This document shows, one piece after another, positions 24,501 to 36,500 of a stretch of 64,000 bases of DNA. Made by a program: the position numbers and the translations under genes. Numbering within the stretch: the stretch's first letter is position 1; each line of letters begins with the position of its first letter. Below the pieces are notes generated by a model. The model was given only the letters and a program-made list of their open reading frames with translations. It was not told where the DNA came from and searched no databases. This DNA comes from Ypsolopha sequella (taxonomy: Eukaryota > Arthropoda > Insecta > Lepidoptera > Ypsolophidae), in contig OW203992.1 of NCBI GenBank assembly GCA_934047225.1, forward strand, positions 8,607,501 to 8,671,500. The letters are read 5' to 3'.

Positions 24501-27500
24501 ACTTTGAATAACGTAAGTAATAAGGGATGTAAAGGACTTTTCGCCATGTGAATTTGTCTTATTTATTCGACCGTGTATTTTGTTACTTTAATCAACTTTG
24601 AAGGGTTTTCTAATACTTCGAAGTAATATCAAACGAGTCTCGAACTTGGGTTCGGTATCTGAAACTCATTTTAGTTTCTAATTTACTTAGACAAGAGATA
24701 CGAGAGTAATATGTCAAAATAAGTAACTTTTAGGTCAGGCTCGCTTTGATCAAGTTTAATCATGAAATGTTTGGCGCGGATTTAATTAATTAGACTTTCA
24801 TTTGATTTATTACAGCGTCATCAACATTTCTACATACACGCACAAGTTTGCAAAAAGTTATCTTTAAAATTTACCTTTCGTTTTCGTCTATAACGTGTAA
24901 GATTGAAAGTTTCATCATTCAATTAAATCGAGGACTGTATCTTAGGGTGCGCAAACAAAAATCAGTCAAGTCCATGAAATATAATGGAAACCTGTTTGTC
25001 CTGGGGAGCCAATCTAAAAAGTCTTTTTCATTCAATAAGAAATATTACATTATCGTACATAATTTTATGCTATATAGTTTCTCACAGGTGGTAGAGCTGA
25101 TGCCGGGCTCGACTGTGGAGGTACCACCATCTTACTTGGAGACTCCCTCGAAGTAATTCGGGGGAGAGTAAGAGGACAGCTCACAGGCAAAAAACAAGGA
25201 GGCCCACCTGCCTGAGACCGATGGATGGCGGTATATCCATCCCTAATAGCCGGGCCTTATATGGAACAGACTGGTGACGGGCAGCGGCGTCATTGGTACG
25301 AGGGTTCCGGCACCGCGCTCACCAATCCGCCTGCCCAGCGTGTGTGAGTACAGGCAATTCTTCCAGGATGACCGCCGGGAGTGGCAAAGTCCTGGAAAGG
25401 CTTATGTCCAGCAGTGGACGAACTAGGCTGATGGATGGATGGATATAGTTTCTAAGAATTCCAAGCTATTGAAGAAATAGTAGAAATTCTACTTATTTCT
25501 TCAACAGCTCAAAAAATAATACTAATAAATGTAGGTCAAGTCTTTCGTAATAGCTCTTATTGAATGAAAAATATTTTTTATAGAGTGGCTACCCAGGAGA
25601 AACAGTTTTCCCGTGATATTTCGTGGATTTCATTGATATTTGTTTTATATTCATGAAGAGCACGACATCACACATCACGTATCTATAGGTTATATGTGAG
25701 AAGACCAAATAACTGTTACAGAAATATTATTTTAAATCCTTCTCCGAGGTTATTATCTCACGAATTTACCTAATAAAAATCTTGTTTAAGAGCGATTTTG
25801 CAGCCGGACTGTACAAAACCCGCCTTTTTCTAATTAATCGAAACGGAACACTTAAATTATAAATTCACGAACAGTTATTTAACAAAAACATATTGCCTAT
25901 GTATTGTGTATGTCGCCATCGCAAGGTTTAGATTGGTTTCTGTAAATTACAATTACAATTTTTTTTTAATTATTGAGTTTTGAATTGACAGAAACCAATG
26001 GAAATTTTTGCGATGGCAACATACACAATACATAGGTAATAAGGTTTTGTTGAATAACTGTTGAGTGAATTTTGAATTTGAGTGTTCTGTTTCGATTAAT
26101 TAGAAAAAGGCGGGTTTTTCACAATCCGGCTGCGAAACCGCTCTTAAGTGGTGAAATGAAAGTATATTTTTCAAGAATCAAGTAACCTCAGAATTAGACA
26201 GAGTCACAGAGGACATCAGAATTCATCACCAAAACTTTCAAGGGGACATTCTTTACAGTGATAGGTATATTGGCTAAGTTAAAAAAATATATATATATCT
26301 TTATTGTTACAATCATCTTATCATAACTTTTGTAGCCCTAGCTTCTGTAAAAGTTAAACAGCTTCATGGCATTTTAAAGCATATTTAAAAATATATATTT
26401 ATATACAAGGTGACTTTTTGATCACCGTCCAAATTCATAGTGGTGGCTTGGTAAGTGATCTGTATCATTGATCAATAACAATTTTTGTAAAATTCGTAAA
26501 ATGAAATTTCGACTTCCCATAGTGATTCACTCGGAACTGGAATTGAATTTGTATGGGAAGCCGAAATTTCATTTTACAAATTTCACAAAAATTGTTATTA
26601 ATCCAAGATACTAATCGCTTATCAAGCCTCCAGTATGAATTTGGACGATGATCAAAAAGTCACCTTGTATAGATATAATTTATCATAATTAAATTTTTCA
26701 TATAAGCGAAATCGTTACGTCAAATCCTGGTATTCGCAAAAAAAAAACGGTATAGTTATTTTGTATAAAATATTGATAAGACATTACCATTGACTTTCCT
26801 TCTTTTATCGTATGCCTCGATGTTATTCCAGTATTACCTTAGACCAAGGGTCTTCAACGTGCGGCCCGCCGGGACATTTTTTGCGGCCCTCAGAGACTAA
26901 GGAAATTTTCATCTATTCTATAAGATATTTTTAATTTACTTGTTTGGTTTAAAATTATTGTTGAGGTGGTATGTTTACGTGCGGCAATGTACGGCCCGTC
27001 GACAGACCTGGAATAGATTATTGGCCTTCCAGCTAAAAAGTTTGAAGACCCCTGCCTTAGAGCATAGACTAGGAATACTTAGTCTATGCTTAGAGATAAT
27101 AAATAAGTCAAAATGACGTCATCAACGCGTTTTACCAGTGCTTGAACATTTTCATGGGATTTCCGTAAAATTCATTCTGATAATTTACAGTTGAAAACCT
27201 TAAACTTATCGTCACGACATAAACCCTCGAGGGGGTGTCAGAGGTGTTCCAAAGACAGACATTGTGTACAAAGGCGGCACTTATTGCTAATAGCAATATC
27301 TTCCAGGCAACCTTTGTGTGGAATGAAAAAGATGTTAACGATAAAAAGGGAAGCGTTAATGCTAACAAAAAAGCAACGTGCTAATTTTAACTAAAATGTA
27401 ATATTAATTAACATAATAATCTAATTTATATTTTATATTTAACATAAAAAAATACATACACACACAAAAATCTAAATAAACGTAAATAAATAAATATCTA

Positions 27501-30500
27501 TACATACTTAAATACTTAATATTAGGGGATATTTAGATGGAGTTCTATTTTGACGGGTATTCAGAATGAAAAAAGTGCTTCACTTTGATCTTAAATGAGT
27601 TAAAATTTTTCAACTTTTGGATAGAAAGGGGCAAACGGTTCCAGATTTGCGCAGCATCAAAAGTAAACGAATCATTGTAAAAACCTGTTTTCGCTTCAGG
27701 AAGTGCCAATGTTTTCATATTACACAGCCGCATCTCTCTACCGAGATCGGAGAGAAAACTAAATCTTTCTCGCAAGTAACAGGCAGCAGATGGATTGTTA
27801 AGGACATCATGAAGAAGAAAAAGAATGTGAGCATTTCTGCTGAAATGTTAATTTAAATGAAAAATTTTATGTTATTTGATAGGATACATTTTGCTAGGAT
27901 ACAGATATGTTTAAAATTATATTTTGTGTCATGATTTAGAGGCTGTGAAATATTGCTGTTATTTTTCTGTGTTTTAGTTTAGTTGATACAAATTATATTT
28001 TTAAGGAAAGATAGCGTATTTCCTTGCGTGATGGTGTCCTAATCAATGTATTATACTAACATATGCTACTAATAATAATTTAACTTATTGTGAGGGACTT
28101 TAACGTGAAGTTTGAGGGATCAAAGAGTCTGTAAGAAACTGTACTTATTTAAAACTGCTAAGCTACAGGAAACTTTGTTTATTAATACGGAGGGATAGAA
28201 CAGTCATATTATTGCAGATGAATTTTCTACTTTTATTGCTTTTAAACTGCTCCAACTTAACCTGTAAGAACTTATGTTGTACGTGGATATTTGTGTTTAG
28301 GTATGGAGTAAAGATTTCCAGAATGTTGGTTACAAACATAAAAAGAGAACCTCCAAAGCAAAGTTCGTGTGAAATACCAACACAGTTTAAAATAACGCAG
28401 TATGCAATAAGAGCTATGTTTGTCACGCGTCATAATGCTATGGGTGCTGGATTACGTTCAGGCGATAATGGCATTAAACTTCTTGAAGCCAGAGGACTTT
28501 ATAGCGTGCGCTCTCCGTACAAACGGAGTTCGATAATTTTTGGACAATTACTAATAAAACGGTGACATTTTGGCGACTGATTAAAGGATCTATATACCTA
28601 TTTGGGATTATGGTTATTCAGTGTGCCATCAAATAATTTAATTTCAAAATGACAAGTAAACCCAAACACTCGAATTTTCCATACAAAAGGACTAACCCTC
28701 TGATTTTTATTTTAAACAAACCTACACAATAATATAATTTTCATACAACCACGAAAATTGTAATAGTAATTAATTTTCTATGAGTATTATATAGATTTAC
28801 TCCTTATCTACCATAATGGTTTAATAAACACTGAATTAGCTAACTAGTAACGAGTTTGCGTAACCTAGCGATACAGTCCTTTTAATAGCAAAAATGCTTA
28901 GAAAACTAAATTTTTTTGTTTTCATAATAATATTAATTATATATTGTATCATAATGCAATTTCATTACAGAGAAATCCAATACAACTTACAACATTTTGT
29001 ATTGTAATCTAACTAACAATATTTTGGAATAAATTACAAGATGGAAAACTCATCTGAAATAAAAAAGAGAAAGGGTTCGGATCTCGCCTAAGATTTATCT
29101 TTTTGTAAAGGATTTGTTTCTCCGTACATTTGATTGATTTGCTATCAGTAGACATTTCTTTTTCTTTTTAATTTTTAAAACAAAAGTGGTATTAATACTC
29201 TATGTGCAGCGTATCGGCAAACTTTGGTAAAATGTAGACTAAATAACATATCAATCAAATGAACTTCATATACATAAGGTTACTATAGCATGTAATTTAT
29301 AAAATTTATGTAAAAACGGCTCACCTCAATACGTGTTATGATCGGGAAAGCCGACCAGTTTCAGCAGATTTAGACTGCCTTCATCTGGGCGAGTGAAGAT
29401 ATTAATCCGGTAATTAATAACGCAAGCCCAAAAGTAACTAATTGTGCGGACGCCCTACTGGTCCGACCACCAATACCATCTGCACCGATGTGACATCCCG
29501 AGCCCTGCGGGCCGCAGCACTTCACTCGCCCAGATGAAGGCAGTCTAAATCTGCTGAAACTGGTCGTCTTTCCCTATCATAACACGTATTGAGGTGAGCC
29601 GTTTTTATATAAATCATGAATTATCCTCAAGTCTCATTTAATTCTATAATTTATAAAATTCATTAATTTTAACTTGTAATAGTTGTAATTAACTAAATAT
29701 GTTTTATATATCTACTTTTAACATGACTACAATATTGTTTTATGAACCAACACATTTTTTGGAACGACCGAGTCTCTATGTCACCAGAGAACCACATGTT
29801 ATTTTATAAGAGAGTTTTTTTTCGTGTCAATAAATATATTTTTTTTACTATTGCTACTCGAAAAGGAGCTATTGGTTCACCGATAACAGTGAGTAAAACG
29901 CTCTTTCCCACTGAGTGAAAAAAAATAATTTTAATTTGTTCATATACTTTCTGGGAAAGGCAAAGTCAAGTCTTGAGTTTTTTTTTTGTACGTTCAAATG
30001 CACAAACGGCCAAGTCCGATTTTATTTATTATGTATATTATTTCTTGTTTTTTTCTACTTAGAATAACTCAAATTCACATTCACTTTTGGTACTTTGATC
30101 TAATAGTCAAACAAAAACACAACTACTACTTTTATATTCTCACGTGATAAGAGCAATGTTATGTATGATAATATATAATTACAATTAATGTTTTGTCCTC
30201 TTATTTACCGATCACTTGTAAGCATGATAAAATGTCATTCAAATTGTTATTAAACAACTGTTTATTTTCTCGTAGTCAATGGTAAAAAGTAGAGTACATA
30301 ACACGTGAAAAAAAAATCCATCTTGGCTATTGTATCCCTAGCTTCGCTCAGGATTCTACTCTAGGATTCTACTTGGTACGCTCGGAATTCTACTTTAGAA
30401 TCCTTTGCTTCTTTGGGGATCCAATTTTGTGCCTCGAAGAGAATTCTTATTTTTTCACTTGTTGTGTACTATTTCTAATATATAATCTACTATTTCACTA

Positions 30501-33500
30501 CACTTTTAACTTCCATGGAAACCCCACTGGAAAGTTATAATAAAACCTGCAATGACCTATAAATTAGACACTAACTAGCTTTATCTGTAGGGTGGTTGCA
30601 AGGGTGGAGGGGGGGCGTGTCGTGTCTGGAGACGCCGACCTGATCAGTCGTCCCAACATCACCTGTTGCTTCTGATTCCTCCTTTATCATAAATATTGGT
30701 TACAGAAATTCGCTGCGTCGTCTAAACGTGTTGGATTTGGATTTTATAATAAAGTTTCGTCCATAATCAAGAACAAACAAGTTATTTAAATATTTTAGTA
30801 CTTATTTATTAACCAAGGTGTGTCTTGCAAATGAAACTTAAACCACATATTCTTCTAATCAAGAATTTTAGCCGATTCTAAAGGCTTTAATTTTAATTTT
30901 AGTGCTGTCAAAACTTAATTTTTTCCAAAATAATTAAGTTTCTTTTTCTAAAGTTCAGGGACTATTATTCAATAAACAAAATTTAATTTTGACAGAATTT
31001 TTAAATAAAAGTCCTTTTTACATAGACAGCATATTTTAATTTCGTATGGGCAAGCGAAATTGCTTTGCGTTATTTTCAAAGTCGTAGAAAAATTTTTCAT
31101 CATGATCAGAAGAACATGTTTAGCCTTAGGGGAGTAGACTGAGGGGGCCTGACTCCATACAAATATATATGCTCGCAAACTAGCTTATGCCGCAAGGTCG
31201 TATGCGCCAAAACAGTATTTCTCTTTTAAATTAATGACTATCGCTAATGTTACAAGATAAGGCGGCGATTCTCCATATAAATTCCAAAACTGGACTGGAG
31301 ATCGAACTTCGATCTCAAGATTGAGAGGCCATCGTTTTACCCCTGAGCTACCGCTGCTTTTCTTTAAATTTTAGATTAATAAGAACTATCAATAATAAAG
31401 TCTGCATCAACGATTCCCTTCATCATAACGAGGAGTCGTCAAACAGTGCTGCAAGTTAGATCCGCGCCAGGACGAGGCTGTATCAAGTTAGCACATCGTT
31501 AGTAAGAAACTCGTTAGTGGTGCATCTGACGACAAGAATTTACTAATGATGACATACGCTCTACAGTCACCGCGCCGTAGTCGCATGCCGCGTCGCCTCG
31601 CCAGCCGCGTCGCTCGCCGCGGCGTCTGAGACGCATTTATCTAACGTATCTGCGTTCGACTTCTTTAAATTTCAATGTCCTATGTTTCTCTGCTTTTTGG
31701 AATAAATATATAAATTTAGGTATATAATTTTAATAATACTTTTTTTCGTGCTTTTAATCCGGATTTATAAATATGTAAGTATTTACACAAAAAGATTCGT
31801 CATTAGGTTGAATGGTGGGCTCCTTCAGACTTTAGGATGCGTTCAAGAAAAATAAAATATGTCTATGGAAAAAAGATCAAATCAAAGAAATCCCTTTTTT
31901 TATTTAATAAAAAATATGCACGCTTATTTTTAAATATATCTACTAGAATCAATTCAGGAAAGCTTTTCCTCGAAACGGTTTTCGAACAGTAAATATTGGC
32001 GAGAAAACGAAGAAGCCAATTGATTACACTTGAAAACAATAATTTAGTTCACGATTCAAGATTTGCGCTTACATTATCCAGGAAAGTTAATAGTTATTTA
32101 GTTTCCACAATGCTATCATTGTTAAGCTAGTCTTTCCAAATAGTTCCATAAAATTCCTCATAATTTCATATTTCCGAGCCAACACGCTAAAACATCAACG
32201 TCAAATGAACAAAAGCAATCTCATATTCAAATTGACATAGTAAAACAACAGGGCCTCCGACTAAGTTCCGTAAACTCGTTGCAAACTCCCCCCCTCCCTA
32301 CACACTCTATTGGCGATTTTTAATTAAATCCCCAGCGAGCGGAACGAGCGAGCAAAGTAACACCATCAATTCATTATCCTAAACTCCCGCCCGATTGTTC
32401 CTCGCTCGCTACTTACGCAAACTTTCATTTTAATCAAGCGTTTAATTAAAAATTATCTGAGAAAAACAAAATAAGCCCGTTAGGGCGGTCTGAAACTAAT
32501 TAAGGCTACGATGGGTCGGCCGACAACAACAGTGCCGTGGTTAAGGAGATTTTACACTACGGCACGGTTATCGACGGCACGGTTATCCAATGATATCACG
32601 GAACTACAACATGCTATTTATTAGGCCCCTTGCATGAATAACCCTCTACACACTGTAGCAATGAACCCTATAGATGCGTTTTGGAGAGGAAAAGAAAACT
32701 ATCCAGCGTTATAGATAAAACAGTGAGTTAGCTATAATAAAGAAAAAGAAAAAATCCTGGAAATAAACCAGGAAACCATTGTCGGGACATTTGAACATAA
32801 TAAATAAAAAGCTAAATTATATCTCTTAGCAATATGTTTTTGTGAAAAAGCTGCATGTAGTCATCAAACGTTTTCATAGCTTGATATCAGCTCCCCGATA
32901 GCTCCACGTGTTATAGATTATGCTTGCATCGCAGCTGAGCCGTGCCTGCGCCGTTGCCGTTTCATGTCCAGTATAAAACCGTTCCAAGAGCGGAGGTGAG
33001 CGTAGTGCCCTTAATTAAACGCCTTGTTCCACTGCACAGTGCTCAACGCTTAGCTAAATAGTAACTGCCACACGACAGGGGAAAAACTAGTGCGGCTGTT
33101 GACAATGCAGTATTTTATAAAAATAATGTTAGGGCTCTTGGCGTATCATACTGAACCGATTAAAGTTGAAAGAAATATTATTGACTTACTTTTTATCCGT
33201 GTGGACTCAGAAAATTATTGTTGATTTATTTTTTGTCTGTGTGGACTCAGAAAAGACAGGTACAGCAAGGTGAGTTCTGTGCTTTTTACTATTACCCTGG
33301 GGATTCATTAAGGCGCCTCTTCCCACCGTCATACGAAAACGACTCTATTGATAAAGTTATTTCTCTTAAACGGTATATTTAAAAATTATGAAAAAAAGTT
33401 GTTAGTTAAACTATAATAAACAACTATATTTAAGGAAATTGTTTTCACGTATAAGAAACAGCATGAAAATATTGTTCAAAGTCAAGCTGTTTTTAGACTA

Positions 33501-36500
33501 AAATTATGTAAAATTGATTATTTCTTCAAAACCACTAATGGTATTTGTATGGTTCTTGCACTAAAATACAAGGAAAATATTGTTCAGAAAAAATATTCAT
33601 GGAATTTTTTTTCCATCCATCGTGTCCATGTGAAAAGTATTATTTACTCCTATTTTGCGCTATCCGGAGATCCAGCGACGATCAGAGGTCGACTCAAGGT
33701 CGTTGGCGACTACCTGCCCATTAAGGGACTCACGGGGAATCTCTTACAGGGGCAAACAACAGCCATCTACTTCTTGTTAAGGCGATATGTAAATGTTTTA
33801 GCGTCCCTACTACTCCATATGCGAAATAACCCTCAGTGCGAGAGGGACGGATTCGAGGAAAAGTAGCTAAAAGTCGTTTTTTTTATTAGTATACAATGTA
33901 CAATTTTGCTACCAAAATTTCGTTTACCCTTTTTTTACAAATTTTGTTTACCCCAATTTCGTTATTCTTTTACTATTCAAACCCATCTAATAAAATATAA
34001 TCGCAGTCCATATGTCATTCCAAATTGTCAAACCAGGAGAAAAGGTGTCGAAAAGACCTCATTTCAATAAATATTTTCATCGAGCCGAATTTCTTCAATC
34101 GCGTTTCTGTTTAACAAATCCCTGGAAAAAGATTCCATAAATAACATACAATTTTATCAAAATAATACCTTCTTTATTGAAGTAGATATGCAAGCTCTAA
34201 GTGTCGATGTTTTTTCCGTAGAGCCTTAACGACTTCAATGGTAGCCGAGACCAACATGCTTTTCGAGGCACACGCACTGGACACAAAATGTGCCTCAACG
34301 AAATTTGAACTTGCAGTACAAGCTTGTAATATTAGGTCTTTACATATGAAATTGCCGTTTTCTATAGAGAAGTTGAAGGAAAATCAATTTTCAGTACTAA
34401 CATTTTTGCATTTTTTTTAGGAATTACAAATCCAAATTATATGATTTCTTTTGTGTATGAATGAGACAACGTGAAGCTAACAGCAACATTAATTACATTT
34501 TTGAAAAGTGTCAGCTGTATAAAATTATTACGAATCTTATCATAGTAATGGATGGCATTTAGGACAAACTGTTTTTGAAATTTCAATTTTGGTTATCAAA
34601 CTGACAATGAAAACAAAATTTAATACTTAGAGGTAAAACCTTGAAATCAACTTTCAAACAAAAAACAAATAATGGAATTAGCTATTGAATTACAGAAATT
34701 ATGAACTCATGAAACTGTGAGAAAATTTCTTAATAAGTCCTAAATTGTACGTAAGAACGCTTAGATAAAATATTTGCTACGGGTTGCTTCGTAGCATGCG
34801 TAGCATCTACATTTTTCCCGTTTCGTAGACCCTCTCCTGCTACGCCGTAGTATGTCCGTTCGTAGCTAAGTGTGCGTGGTTATTAAAAGAATAGAAATGT
34901 AGATATAACCTTGTAATAAAATATTCGAAAAGGGACTTGTGAAAGCATGATGTTCCATTTTTATAATGTATACAAATATTGCTCGTTTAGTGGTACTGGA
35001 TTGGATGATGTTTTATATGAGTTTACCCATAGCCGTCTCCATTTACAAGCCATGAACATAAGTTTGGCAACGTCGCCTAGCTGTCAGTTAGTGGTCCTAT
35101 GGTCCTTTCTCATCTATGATCATCAATTAATCAATTCATCACATCATGCTTAAATATAAAACAAGTCCCATTTCTAGAGGTGAAATTAATAGAAAATAAA
35201 TAAAAAATATATATTTTTAATGCAATCCTTTATTTAACACATTTACAATATTACATTACAATAAATATTACATTTAAATTACAAATTAGCAATTTTAGTT
35301 GTTTAATGTCATAAGTTTCCTCTTTTTTCCTTTGTTACATTCATTGTTATTGTTCATCAATTTCTGGTAATTGTTTAAAACAATATTGCACATTATTTTC
35401 AGAATGGACTGAAACAATCTGTCAAATGTGTTACCACATTCACATTTCTCTACCAAATAGATAGTGATAAAGTCTGACTCTAGGCTTGCTTTGGGTTGGT
35501 TTTTATATCGTGCGCCCTTTATTTAATTGTAATGAGGTTTGGAATCAATAGTGGGTAGTCACTTTTCTAAACAAAGTGGATTTCTTTTCCTGAGGAAATG
35601 CTTAGTTTTCGTGAAAACCGAAGATGAAAATTGGAAAATATTTGTGAACGAAACGCAATTTGTTAAAGAAATTTTAAGTGAATGTCGTATCGAAACGTTA
35701 AAACATACGCACACACTCTAATAATTCTGTGCACACACGCAATACTATTGAATATTATTGTATGTGTGCAGCCGAAAATGGCAAACAAAATGGCGTCCTT
35801 CACAGCGTCATTCCGTTTCTCTTGTGGCTACGTGAATTATAAATAATATGGTGTTTTATCTTCCTTTTCCCAACAATTAAAATAGTAGAGATATTTTCTT
35901 ATCAAATTGCAAAAATTACATGCAATAAAATCTGACTTCTGTACTGGTAGGTTAAAACTGTTTAAAAACCAACTCAGCACACTCCGACTCTATACAGTCT
36001 TGTGGCTACTACCCCTAGAGTGTATATAAAAAGCCGAAGGCGCGAAGGGAGGGCAGCCCCCGCCCGCAGTAATAAAGCTTAGGCACCTGTGTGAGCCGTA
36101 GCGGCTGAGGCTGGTCGCCGAAGGCGACCAACAAGCCGAAGCTGCGGAGGTGAGCACGGGTGCCTGTGCTTTGTTACGCAAGGGCGAAGGGGCTGCACTT
36201 CCCGCAGCGCCGTAGCCGATGCAGAAGTGAATTTGTGTCATATTGATAGGTTCTTATGGTCCATAAATTGACTTCTGCACTGGTAGAGGTTCAGATGGCT
36301 GAAACATCTTATCCCCTACAACTTCAGATTAAGAAAATAATGTAAATATAACCTCAAATTTTATTAAACTTTAATAATTTTTTTCTCAAAAATTACACAT
36401 TTCCTCAGAAAAAAAACTAACAAGAGGGACAAAGGACCTCCCCCCCCACCCCCTCCCCCACCCCCCTCCCCCCAATTAAGGGCGCACGTTTCAAAAAAAA

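Noticed and set aside
28212..28565. 117-codon plus-strand frame
   Set aside because: An opposite-strand frame of 87 codons overlaps it, the composition looks random and no domain is visible.
32970..33010. TATAAAA next to GC-rich DNA as a promoter
   Set aside because: No gene follows on either strand within reach; kept only as part of a possible regulatory block.
33549..33866. 105-codon plus-strand frame
   Set aside because: No recognisable motif; one AT-rich half and one GC-rich half suggest chance.
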